Shown here piece by piece: positions 16,507 through 24,639 of a stretch of DNA of 39,993 bases; position 1 is the stretch's first letter, and the number at the start of each line of letters is the position of its first letter. This stretch comes from Phycisphaerae bacterium (GTDB lineage: Bacteria > Planctomycetota > Phycisphaerae > Sedimentisphaerales > Anaerobacaceae), in NCBI GenBank assembly GCA_030604525.1, contig JAUVVQ010000018.1, forward strand, positions 1 through 39,993, written 5' to 3'. The notes under the pieces are model-generated. The model was not told the origin of the DNA and made no database searches. It saw only the letters and a program-made list of their open reading frames with translations. The position numbers and the translations under genes were made by a program.

Positions 16507-18741
16507 TTAAAAAAATGCTCCCTGCACAATCCTCACTATATCCTGCCATGTTACATACAGGACAAACCCGCCGACAAGCACCAGGCCGGCATATACCGCC
16601 TTCTCCTGTATCTTCTCGCTCACCGGCGAACCCTTGATTTTCTCTATCGCCAAAAATAGAATATGACCGCCGTCAAACGGTAACATCGGCACTAAGTTCA
16701 CCACCGCTATAAACGTGCTGATTAAACCAAGAAAATATATATAATAAATCTTCGATGCTTGCGAGGCCACCTTGTAACTTACCGCAACGATACCAACCGG
16801 ACCCACGACAGTTTTAGGACTCAGCTTGCCGCGAACCAGCTTGCTCAACGTCAAATACGCCTGCTTCACATACTTCACCGATGTCCCGAGTCCCATACCG
16901 ACGGCTTCAAGCGGATTGCCCGCTTTGTATAACCTCTGAAGCTGCTTAAAAGGTATATTATCTGTTAACACCGACTTTACCGTCACCAAATCCTCCCCCT
17001 CACCAACCTCGATGCTCGCACTGCCTGCTAACTGCTCGCCCGCTCGATAATCTATACTAACCTCCTTGCCGTGATAATTACTCAACTGTTTTGCCGCATC
17101 ATAAAAACTCTTCACCGCCACTCCGTTTACCGCCGTTATCAGCGCTCCCGATGGTATCTCAAGCTTGCCAATCCCCTCGGCTTCAACCGTCTTGGCCACC
17201 ACCGCCTCCTCCATCGCAAGTTCAAGGGTAATCCCGATTATAACCTTCTTACCTTCTGCCGTCTCTTTAGCTTTTGGAACCGTACTAACTCTGACAACCT
17301 CTTCGGCACCCCCATCTCCCCGCCGAAGTATCTTCAACGGCAATTTCTTATCCTTATGCTCTTCGGTTATCTTCCGAAGCTCCTTATATGTCGGATTCTC
17401 AATGTCACCCACCGCAAGAATAATGTCACCCTCTCGAAGTGCGGGTAAATTAGCGTCCTCCGCTATCGATGTAATCTGAAGCCGCGGCACCATCGAACAA
17501 ATATGACCCAATTCCAATTCGCCGTCGGCCTTCTTAAATACAGCTATCTGCCCCAGGCCAAGCTCCGCTTCTGCAAGCTCGGACTGACCTGCTCCACCGC
17601 CCCGTTCAACTAAAACCGTAACCGACCTTGCATAAGTAGTCGGAATTATATCCCACAGTTCCCAGAAACCATCCACCTCTTTGCCGTCAACCGCCTTTAT
17701 CTTATCGCCGCCGCGTAAACCCGTCTCTTTGAACAGCTTCTCAAAATCCGATACCTTCGCAACCTCCAGTGTCTGAGGCGCCATAAATCCGAAAAGACGA
17801 AGCTTACCCGCCTGACCGGGAATCGACATCTCCTTTGCCATCATACTGTAATCTTCCACCGAACCGTCCTTATGCCTGACCTTAAATGCGACCTTCCGGT
17901 CCTCCTTCGAAAGAGCGCCGGCCATCATTACATCTTTAAACTCCAGGTTCTTGCTCCTGCCCGCTATCTCGACAATCTCATCGCCCCCTCGAAGACCGGC
18001 TCGCTCCGCCGGAGAATCAGGACGAACACCGCCCACCACCGCCGGCACCATCTTTATTCCAATCGAAAACACTAACATAAATACCAGCGCCGCACTCAAC
18101 GCATTAAATGTCACCCCTGCCGCTATCACCGCCATCCGCACTCCCACCGACTTGTTACGATAGTCTCGAGGGTCGGCATTCTTTTCTGCAACACCGGTAT
18201 CCTCCTGGCCCAGCATCTTCACAAAACCTCCGAACGGCACCAAACCAATACGATACTCCGTCTCACCCGCCTTACCCCCCTTCCCGAATGTAAAATGATA
18301 CCTGCCCTCATCTATCTCTTCTTGTCCTTCACTTTCTCCTTCTCCTTCCTCTGCTTCGTCACCTCCCTCTTCTTTCTTTTCCGCTTTCTTACTCGGAAAA
18401 ATATCAGGCAAAAACCGAACCTTAAAACCTTCCTCCGTCCTGCGTATCCCCGCCAGAATAGGAGGAAAACCCATCGAAAATGCCTCCACCTTGATACCAG
18501 ATAGCTTGGCTACTATGAAATGACCAAACTCATGAATCAATATCATCGCACCGATACCTATCACCACTAACAGAATATTTCCCACAACGTCGAATTTACT
18601 CACTATCAAATAGATAAGCCCCGCCAGAATGACAAAAAACAAAATCAGCCGCGAATACCCAATCGGCTTAGTAACCTCTAAATCATCCTTCTTTACATCT
18701 TTATTCTTATCCGTCTCGTTTACACCTTCTCGTTGACCCAT
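16507..18741 (-). CDS. rseP: site-2 protease RseP-like, with multiple PDZ domains
   Basis: This 744-residue M50 intramembrane zinc protease has the zinc motif HEFGH at 70-74 inside the second hydrophobic segment, and the third metal ligand in NLVPMLPFDGGH at about 682-693. RseP cuts anti-sigma factors and other membrane peptides. The family's usual length is about 350-450; here the middle is expanded to at least three, perhaps four, PDZ-like units (VRPDSPAERAGLRGGDEIVE; LRGGDKIKAVDG; LREGDIILAVG; GALITAVNGVAV). A very acidic Glu/Gly-rich insert covers residues 117-146. The gene starts inside the end of dxr (22-nt overlap) with AAAGG ahead of the ATG, the classic dxr-rseP pairing. Confidence 0.9.
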   Translation of the reverse strand: MGQREGVNETDKNKDVKKDDLEVTKPIGYSRLILFFVILAGLIYLIVSKFDVVGNILLVVIGIGAMILIHEFGHFIVAKLSGIKVEAFSMGFPPILAGIRRTEEGFKVRFLPDIFPSKKAEKKEEGGDEAEEGEGESEGQEEIDEGRYHFTFGKGGKAGETEYRIGLVPFGGFVKMLGQEDTGVAEKNADPRDYRNKSVGVRMAVIAAGVTFNALSAALVFMLVFSIGIKMVPAVVGGVRPDSPAERAGLRGGDEIVEIAGRSKNLEFKDVMMAGALSKEDRKVAFKVRHKDGSVEDYSMMAKEMSIPGQAGKLRLFGFMAPQTLEVAKVSDFEKLFKETGLRGGDKIKAVDGKEVDGFWELWDIIPTTYARSVTVLVERGGGAGQSELAEAELGLGQIAVFKKADGELELGHICSMVPRLQITSIAEDANLPALREGDIILAVGDIENPTYKELRKITEEHKDKKLPLKILRRGDGGAEEVVRVSTVPKAKETAEGKKVIIGITLELAMEEAVVAKTVEAEGIGKLEIPSGALITAVNGVAVKSFYDAAKQLSNYHGKEVSIDYRAGEQLAGSASIEVGEGEDLVTVKSVLTDNIPFKQLQRLYKAGNPLEAVGMGLGTSVKYVKQAYLTLSKLVRGKLSPKTVVGPVGIVAVSYKVASQASKIYYIYFLGLISTFIAVVNLVPMLPFDGGHILFLAIEKIKGSPVSEKIQEKAVYAGLVLVGGFVLYVTWQDIVRIVQGAFF

Positions 18742-19919
18742 TCAATAACCTTTCTACGCGCCCAGGCATCTACCTCGAGCAGCTCTTCAATTGACAAATC
18801 CTTTTTATATTCCTGTTTATCCAAACAAGCTTCTATGAGTTCAACTATGTTAACAAATTTTATCCGCCCGTCCAGAAACTCTTGCACCGCCGCCTCGTTC
18901 GCCGCATTAAACACCACCGGCGACGAACCTCCCTCCCCAGCCACCTCGTACCCCAGCGAAAGCGCCCGGAAAACCTCCATATTCGGCTCCTCGAATGTCA
19001 GCTTCCCAACCTCCTCCAGACGTATCGGCTCCGCTATCCCAGCCACCCGTTCAGGATACGTCAAAGCATACTGTATCGGAAGACACATATCCGGCTTCCC
19101 TAACTGCCCCATCACCGAGCCGTCCACAAATTCCACCATCGAATGAATTATCGACTCCGGATGTATCAATACCTTAATCTTCTCCGGCTCAACACCGAAA
19201 AGCCAGCGCGCCTCTATCACCTCCAGCGCCTTATTCATCATCGTCGCCGAATCAACCGTTATCTTACGCCCCATATCCCATACCGGATGCGACAACGCCT
19301 GCTCCAACGTAACCTCCTCCATCTGCTCTGCGCTCATCCCACGAAATGGCCCGCCCGAACCTGTCAGTATTATCCGCTTGACCTCATCTGCCTTCCCCGC
19401 CTGCAAACACTGAAACACCGCCGAATGTTCACTGTCTATCGGAAGAATCTCCGCTCCGTGCTCAGCCGCTTCCCTGACAAGCAGCTCGCCTGCTATAACT
19501 AACGGCTCCTTATTCGCTATCGCTAACCGCTTCCCGCACCTCGCCGCCGCCAATACCGCACCTAAGCCAGCCGCCCCGACCACCGCTGACAATACTATAT
19601 CTGCTTCTTCAATCTTGGCGATTGCCTCTAAGCTCTCCGCCCCGCTTAGTATCTCAACATCCTCACCTCTCAACAGCTTCCGCAACTGTTTTTCATAATG
19701 CTCATCTGCTATCGCAACCGTTTTCGCTTGATATTCCCGCGCCTGCTCCGCCAGTAATTCAACATTCCGATGCGCACTAAGCCCGACAATCTCGAATTGC
19801 GTTTTTTCTTTCCCGGGCGACGAGCGACCAGCGACCAACGACGAAACCACCCGCAGCACATTACGACCTATCGAACCAGTAGAACCCAATATCGCTATTT
19901 TCTTTGCCATAACGAACAT
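18720..19919 (-). CDS. dxr: 1-deoxy-D-xylulose 5-phosphate reductoisomerase
   Basis: This 399-residue enzyme catalyses the first committed step of the MEP isoprenoid pathway, turning DXP into MEP with NADPH. The cofactor motif AILGSTGSIGRNVL is at the N-terminus. The substrate and metal region reads LPIDSEHSAVFQCL, then LTGSGGPFRG and WDMGRKITVDSATMMNKALE, followed by VLIHPESIIHSMVEFVDGS. The usual ANKESLV reads ANKEPLV here. The ATG at 19919 has a weak AGGT ahead of it; Met4 (19910) is the alternative and gives the family's canonical start. It overlaps the rseP-like gene by 22 nt and follows the aldo/keto reductase by 41 nt. Confidence 0.95.
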   Translation of the reverse strand: MFVMAKKIAILGSTGSIGRNVLRVVSSLVAGRSSPGKEKTQFEIVGLSAHRNVELLAEQAREYQAKTVAIADEHYEKQLRKLLRGEDVEILSGAESLEAIAKIEEADIVLSAVVGAAGLGAVLAAARCGKRLAIANKEPLVIAGELLVREAAEHGAEILPIDSEHSAVFQCLQAGKADEVKRIILTGSGGPFRGMSAEQMEEVTLEQALSHPVWDMGRKITVDSATMMNKALEVIEARWLFGVEPEKIKVLIHPESIIHSMVEFVDGSVMGQLGKPDMCLPIQYALTYPERVAGIAEPIRLEEVGKLTFEEPNMEVFRALSLGYEVAGEGGSSPVVFNAANEAAVQEFLDGRIKFVNIVELIEACLDKQEYKKDLSIEELLEVDAWARRKVIEWVNEKV

Positions 19920-19960
19920 ACTATTCTACCTGGCCGATAACGTCAAGAATTCAACCTGTC

Positions 19961-21142
19961 TCAGCGTGGTACACTAACAGCAGTCTCCTGCCAGACTTTA
20001 TAATGTTCCTGGAATGATTTCTTGAATTTTCCATAATCGTCTCTTGTTTCAAATACCTGGCTGTCATTCCACAGTACTCTCCAATCTCCCAAAGCTTCCG
20101 GCCATAAGAAAACCTGTCCCCAGATAAGTCTGTTGTTAGCATCAATGCCGGGATGCTCCGGCGTATCATCACCTGATATTCTCAACATTTGCTCATCCGT
20201 TAAAACATCTTCAATTGCGGCCTTAAGATTTTCAACTATCCAGTCTGACCTTGTCGCCATTGCGACAAATCCGCCTGTCTTATTTTCTCGCTGAACCGCC
20301 CAGTTCAAACATACCCTTGGCGGCGAGACGCCGGCTTCCTTGGCAATCGCCTGGATTCTCGGGTCCATCATATCTGCCCTATGCTCCTTGAATCTATCAC
20401 GTCCCGGCCTCTGTGGAGACCCTAATGACATATATCCGGTGCAGACAATTCCACGCTCATACATATATCTGCGAAGCTCAGTCCGTTGAAACAGCGGATG
20501 CATCTCCATCTGGTTGAGTACCGGACGGGAATAATCATCCGTGTCTCGAAGCAATAAATCCAGCGTCTTCTCAGTGTGGTTGGAAATGCCGATATCTACA
20601 ATCTTGCCTGCCTTTTTCTGTTTAACAATCTCACCCCATGTTTCCATAAAATCTTCGTGGATGTATGGAACAGCATCGGGATTCCGATGGTCACCTGCAC
20701 AACCAGGTGTATGAACATTGGGCCACGGCCAATGATTAAGATACATATCTATTTTTTCTACGCCCAATGCTTTTAGCGTACTATTAATTGCCGGCTCAAC
20801 ATCTTTCTTAGCCATATGACCATTCCATAGCTTGCCCGTAATGAACAAATCCTCAGCTGATGAAATGTATCCTTTCTTTATGGCTTCCTTAATACCCTCA
20901 CCAACAACGTCTTCGTTTTCATACCCTCTTGCAGTATCTATATGTCTCCAGCCAAGCCGTATTGCTTCTGCCGTTGCATCTTTGATATATTCCTGCGCCC
21001 AGTCCGAATGAAACGTGCCAAACGCAGCTACCGGCATAACAGCTCCGCCGGGAAGCGTAACACTATGCACTGAATCGGGCTCAATAGCTTCTATGCTGCT
21101 GTCAAAACATACTATATCTACCGGTGCACCCTTTTGTCCCAT
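19961..21142 (-). CDS. aldo/keto reductase
   Basis: This 393-residue TIM-barrel oxidoreductase carries the AKR catalytic set: Asp and Tyr in WRHIDTARGYEN, Lys in LFITGKLWNG and His in MYLNHWPWPN. GKIVDIGISNHTEKTLDLLL follows. AKRs reduce aldehydes or ketones with NADPH; the substrate is not predictable. At 393 residues it is longer than the common 270-330, with an N-terminal extension and a C-terminal tail rich in Trp and acidic residues. A strong AAGGAGG site sits just upstream of the ATG. It heads the probable operon with dxr, the rseP-like gene and the SHMT-like gene. Confidence 0.88.
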   Translation of the reverse strand: MGQKGAPVDIVCFDSSIEAIEPDSVHSVTLPGGAVMPVAAFGTFHSDWAQEYIKDATAEAIRLGWRHIDTARGYENEDVVGEGIKEAIKKGYISSAEDLFITGKLWNGHMAKKDVEPAINSTLKALGVEKIDMYLNHWPWPNVHTPGCAGDHRNPDAVPYIHEDFMETWGEIVKQKKAGKIVDIGISNHTEKTLDLLLRDTDDYSRPVLNQMEMHPLFQRTELRRYMYERGIVCTGYMSLGSPQRPGRDRFKEHRADMMDPRIQAIAKEAGVSPPRVCLNWAVQRENKTGGFVAMATRSDWIVENLKAAIEDVLTDEQMLRISGDDTPEHPGIDANNRLIWGQVFLWPEALGDWRVLWNDSQVFETRDDYGKFKKSFQEHYKVWQETAVSVPR

Positions 21143-21384
21143 TTGCTTACCTCCTTATGATAAGAATTGCGATTATCCGCCATATCTGAAGATACTATGG
21201 CCAATGGATAATCAGGTTCACATTTTTTTTTACTCGAACAGCGATAAAATACGCCCATAAGTCGTTCTTGTCAAGGCCGAATACGCTAAAAGTATCCAAA
21301 AAAGGCCGATTTGTAAAGAAACGCTCCCTTCTTTTCTCACTGCCGGGGATTCTTTCATTTTGCATTTTTGCTTTCCTACGGAAT

Positions 21385-21416
21385 GTCATTGCGAGGAGCG
21401 AAGCGACGCGGCAATC
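21385..21416 (+). repeat. 32-bp dispersed repeat, copy 1
   Basis: It begins GTCATTGCGAGGAGCGAAGC and ends GCGGCAATC. An identical 32-base copy is at 21602-21633. Sequences of this style are familiar from intergenic DNA of many unrelated bacteria (from memory, not searched). Confidence 0.85.
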
Positions 21417-21446
21417 TCATCATTTTTGCATTTTTAATTTTCTTAT

Positions 21447-21479
21447 GTCATCCTGAGCGAAGCCGAAGGATCTGGCCTC
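21447..21479 (+). repeat. CATCCTGAGCG-type dispersed repeat, short form
   Basis: It reads GTCATCCTGAGCGAAGCCGA and ends AGGATCTGGCCTC. A longer relative with an inserted hairpin lies 38 bases further on at 21485-21540. Confidence 0.8.
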
Positions 21480-21484
21480 CCCCT

Positions 21485-21540
21485 GTCATCCTGAGCGGAG
21501 TTCGCCGAAGGCGAACGGAGTCGAATGGATCTGGCCTCAG
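21485..21540 (+). repeat. CATCCTGAGCG-type dispersed repeat, long form with hairpin insert
   Basis: It shares GTCATCCTGAGCG at the start and GGATCTGGCCTC near the end with the copy at 21447-21479. Between them it carries an extra perfect hairpin, GTTCGCC (21500-21506) and GGCGAAC (21510-21516) with a GAA loop. Confidence 0.75.
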
Positions 21541-21601
21541 AACATAATTTACCTCTACTTTCGATATCCCCCCGCCTGCCCTCGAACGTTTCTGTCGCAT
21601 C

Positions 21602-21633
21602 GTCATTGCGAGGAGCGAAGCGACGCGGCAATC
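21602..21633 (+). repeat. 32-bp dispersed repeat, copy 2
   Basis: Identical over 32 bases to 21385-21416 and in the same orientation. It is followed within 15 bases by the GNRA palindrome at 21646. Confidence 0.85.
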
Positions 21634-21645
21634 TTCATTCTTGTC

Positions 21646-21665
21646 ATTCCTGCGCAAGCAGGAAT
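21646..21665 (+). repeat. dispersed palindromic repeat, copy 2
   Basis: ATTCCTGC (21646-21653), loop GCAA, GCAGGAAT (21658-21665), then a T-rich run. It has the same stem as the copy at 14645-14664; only the second base of the GNRA loop region differs (GAAA versus GCAA). Confidence 0.75.
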
Positions 21666-21675
21666 CTATTTTTTT

Positions 21676-21704
21676 AAAAAATAAGCTCTGCTTCCGCAGA
21701 GCTT
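21676..21704 (-). terminator. minus-strand intrinsic terminator downstream of the R-M operon
   Basis: On the minus strand, AAGCTCTGC (21704-21696) pairs perfectly with GCAGAGCTT (21691-21683) across a GGAA loop and is followed by ATTTTTT. This is a 9-bp stem with a U-tract. It lies about 365 nt past the end of the restriction gene, so it is the likely end of the mod-rhuM-res transcript. Confidence 0.7.
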
Positions 21705-21718
21705 TCCGTCCCGCTTAG

Positions 21719-21744
21719 CCCCCAACTTTACGTTGGGGGTTTTT
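21719..21744 (+). terminator. C5/G5 hairpin with T-tract (hairpin A)
   Basis: CCCCCAAC (21719-21726), loop TTTAC, GTTGGGGG (21732-21739), then TTTTT. It is terminator-like on the plus strand but no plus-strand gene precedes it. It is homologous to the hairpin at 21779-21799. Confidence 0.55.
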
Positions 21745-21778
21745 GTCTTTACGGAGTTGCTTCTGCCTTTATGTTTAG

Positions 21779-21799
21779 CCCCCAGATTTATTCTGGGGG
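21779..21799 (+). repeat. C5/G5 hairpin (hairpin B), relative of hairpin A
   Basis: CCCCCAGA (21779-21786), loop TTTAT, TCTGGGGG (21792-21799). Compared with hairpin A, two stem positions differ and both are compensated on the opposite arm. Both copies are preceded by TTAG. Confidence 0.65.
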
Positions 21800-22068
21800 T
21801 TCTTCCGTTGCTTTGCCACCAACACGGCAATCTCATCAGTTTTGCATTTTGCATTTTGATATTATTATCCCCCGTAGGCCGAAGCAATACCCGCAAGTCT
21901 GCGGGGGACTTGTCTTGTATTTTTCTTTTACATCGTTTATCAGGCCGGTTCCCTGTTTACCGGTTACTAAGTTTCAGCAAAAATGGACACCTGCTTGGGC
22001 GGGAAAATAGTCACGCTCCGATGAAAGCGAAAAGTGTAAAACCATAGTGTAAAATTAAAAATTGGTTT

Positions 22069-24639
22069 TCAATTACCTATTGCTTCATAGAGGCTTTGCT
22101 TAAATTCGTTTTCATCCTCATTGTTATAAAAAGGCACGCCAACAAGCCTATACTTCTGTGTCTTTCGTTGCGTCTTAAATTCTATGGTCTTTCCCTTAAA
22201 TTTTTCTTTTATTTCATTAAGAAAGTCCTCTTTCCATTTGTCATACTCTTTCAGATGCTTCCCTTTGGGCTCAATAAATATCTGATAGGTGAGTATATTC
22301 CCGTTTTTCTCCCGCAGGAAGAGGACAAAATCCGGCTCAAATGCCTGTCCATCGGAGAAGCTGTAGATTTTGAAATGTTTTTCGTTACGGATAAGATAGA
22401 TTCCGTCATATCTATTTTTCAGCGTGTCCATCTGGCGATCGAGCATTCTAACAAAAGCTTTTTCTTCACTCGTCCCGTAATTGGCGCTGAAAACATACCA
22501 TCCTTTGTTATTTACAAATTGCTCATCGCCGTCTGCTCTTTCACTGCCTTGCAGGAGTTTTATTTCTTTATCGTGGAAGATATAAGAAATATCACCCGGC
22601 TGAAATTTCTCCGTTCCTTGATATTGGGTAATGTTCTTACGCATTTCGGTTTCAATCTGATTCAATAGACCCGACATCGCATTGAGTTTTGCTCTATTCG
22701 ATAATGCGGATGAATTCCCCTGAAAGGTAATCTCCAGCCCACCCAGATATTCTTTCGATTCTATAAATGCCCTCACCGATGAAACATGCGGGAAATATCT
22801 CTGTATAGACTTAAAGGTGAAAAACGGATGTTTGGCAATCGCGTTGTATATGATGTTGTTTTCGATGTCCTTTAATTTTATGTCCTTTCGCCCGGATTCA
22901 GCGACCTTGCCGACCTTGCCGTTTTCAGCCAGTATCGCATCGAATGAACCCCGACCGCTGGCTATTGTATGCTCATAGTTGCGTCTGGTAACTCCCATGT
23001 CGGCAAATGACCTGACATATTTATAATCCTTCGGTACTTTTGCGTTGAGATAAATAAGGCCGTGTTTATAGAAATTCGTCGCCCGGAAAGAATCTTTAAG
23101 TTTTAACTTTTTGGTAACTTCACGCTCGTCCATCATGCCTTTTTCAATCAGGGCGGTGCGCAACTCGGAAATATAGCGGGAATCATTGATACTGTGATAG
23201 TGCAGTTCCTCCAAAACGCGCATTTCATCTGAAAGATCATTGTCATATTTTCGCTTGAACCGGTCATTATGTTCATTTGTTACAAAAGGGAAATATCGTG
23301 CCCCGCGCCCGATTAGCTGCGCTTCGGCAATCGTGGTTTTCCCGGGTTTGCCCGCCTTTGAATCGCGGGTGGTATAACAGCGGACAATATCAAACAAATT
23401 CAGCACATCCCATCCCTCGTTCAATTTCTGAACCGCAAAAATCGCTCTTATCCCGTTATCCCTGTCCTCAAGTGAATTGAGTAATATCTGCTGATTTTCT
23501 TTTTCTTTTTCCTCGTTGACTGAAATACAACGGCTTTGGTCAAATTCTGCTTTTAATCGGGCCGCTAATTGAGCGTGAGTGATATTGTTTTCATGGAAGA
23601 ACCTGAAAGCACGGTTTACCAAATCAATATCCGACTTTTTTCTTATCTGTTCAATATCCGATGCTCTAATATTATCGAGTAGCTTGTGAAAGTTCGCCTT
23701 ATTTTCCTGTGATTGAGCAATCGTCCTTTGGGCCTTGAATAAAATAACCGGCTTCAAGTTAATCCTATGTTTAGCCGCCACTTCCTGTTTATACTGGCTT
23801 AAAATAAGCGCCTGAATAATCCGGTCTCTTTCCTCAAAATCGGCCTGAACAATATAGACATCCTTTGAATATCCGTCATTGCGGAACTGCCGCAGATCGT
23901 AACGATACAGGACTTTGTTTTTGTATTTTCCCACGATGTTTTTATGACCGTAATCCAGAGTGGCGGTAAATTCCAACAGCAGATTATCTTCATTTTGTTC
24001 AAAGATACGCTGAACCGTCCCTTCCCAGTTTAATTCCTCAAAGTCTTTATCCGATTTTGTGCTTACATTAATATGATGGGCCTCGTCCGATAGCAGAACG
24101 ATCTTTTTGTCCTTGAAATCCTCGTAAGTGATGGCATTCTCTTTTTCTGCAGTTAGGTCTGAATGCAGTTTTTGTATAGTGGTAAAGCAGATATTGATGT
24201 CATTCTGATTGACGCCCTCAAAATTAGCAACCGGAGTAACCTGAACCCGCCGTGCGCCGAATCGAATATTTTCGCTAAACAAAAACTTGGCCGATAAGGG
24301 ATTGAGAAAATTATCCTTGGTCTTTTCGATAATATTGGTGGAATTGACAAAAAATAGAAAATTCCGATACCCCTTTTCATACAGATATAAAATCAACCCC
24401 GCCATAATCAGTGTCTTGCCGCTGCCGGTCGCCATATTAAACAGAAAATGCAATGGCCAGTCTTTCCCCGGAAAGTCATTATCTAAGCAGTGAAAGAAAC
24501 GCCCGAATGCTTCTTCCTGATATGGCCGCAGTTCAAATCTGGAGTTGAGATTATCTTTGAGATAATCCGGAATACCCCTTTTCAGGAATCCCAGTTCAGA
24601 GGCGGAATCAAGAGTTTCATACAGAAATTTATCAGCCAT
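22069..24639 (-). CDS. res: type III restriction enzyme Res subunit (helicase-nuclease)
   Basis: This 856-residue protein is a superfamily 2 translocase: Q-motif region RFELRPYQEEAFGRFF, Walker A MATGSGKT (TGSGKT at 71-76), Walker B DEAHH (185-189), and C-terminal helicase motifs NEGWDVLNLFDIVRCY and EAQLIGRGARYFP. Near the C-terminus FEPDFVLFL (Asp770) and IFIEPKGKH (Glu790, Lys792) form a PD-(D/E)xK nuclease site. With the Mod subunit it would cut unmethylated DNA after ATP-driven movement between head-to-head sites. Its ATG lies in an 8-nt overlap with the end of rhuM. It is slightly shorter than many Res proteins (about 900-1000) but all motifs are present, so it is probably active. Confidence 0.9.
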   Translation of the reverse strand: MADKFLYETLDSASELGFLKRGIPDYLKDNLNSRFELRPYQEEAFGRFFHCLDNDFPGKDWPLHFLFNMATGSGKTLIMAGLILYLYEKGYRNFLFFVNSTNIIEKTKDNFLNPLSAKFLFSENIRFGARRVQVTPVANFEGVNQNDINICFTTIQKLHSDLTAEKENAITYEDFKDKKIVLLSDEAHHINVSTKSDKDFEELNWEGTVQRIFEQNEDNLLLEFTATLDYGHKNIVGKYKNKVLYRYDLRQFRNDGYSKDVYIVQADFEERDRIIQALILSQYKQEVAAKHRINLKPVILFKAQRTIAQSQENKANFHKLLDNIRASDIEQIRKKSDIDLVNRAFRFFHENNITHAQLAARLKAEFDQSRCISVNEEKEKENQQILLNSLEDRDNGIRAIFAVQKLNEGWDVLNLFDIVRCYTTRDSKAGKPGKTTIAEAQLIGRGARYFPFVTNEHNDRFKRKYDNDLSDEMRVLEELHYHSINDSRYISELRTALIEKGMMDEREVTKKLKLKDSFRATNFYKHGLIYLNAKVPKDYKYVRSFADMGVTRRNYEHTIASGRGSFDAILAENGKVGKVAESGRKDIKLKDIENNIIYNAIAKHPFFTFKSIQRYFPHVSSVRAFIESKEYLGGLEITFQGNSSALSNRAKLNAMSGLLNQIETEMRKNITQYQGTEKFQPGDISYIFHDKEIKLLQGSERADGDEQFVNNKGWYVFSANYGTSEEKAFVRMLDRQMDTLKNRYDGIYLIRNEKHFKIYSFSDGQAFEPDFVLFLREKNGNILTYQIFIEPKGKHLKEYDKWKEDFLNEIKEKFKGKTIEFKTQRKTQKYRLVGVPFYNNEDENEFKQSLYEAIGN

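Larger units (their letters stand above)
21143..22068. other. repeat-rich gene-free region
   Basis: These 926 bases carry no supported gene. Short open frames on both strands are made of repeat sequence. The region holds two copies of a 32-bp repeat, two related CATCCTGAGCG repeats, a GNRA palindrome, a minus-strand terminator, and two homologous C5/G5 hairpins. Several TTTTGCATTTT motifs are also present. The edge at 21143 contains the ribosome site of the aldo/keto reductase. The region lies between housekeeping genes and the restriction-modification operon. Confidence 0.8.

Noticed and set aside
21443..21657. Minus-strand frames containing RVASLLAMT-type peptides
   Set aside because: These are translations of dispersed intergenic repeats, a common false-gene source, with no start signals.
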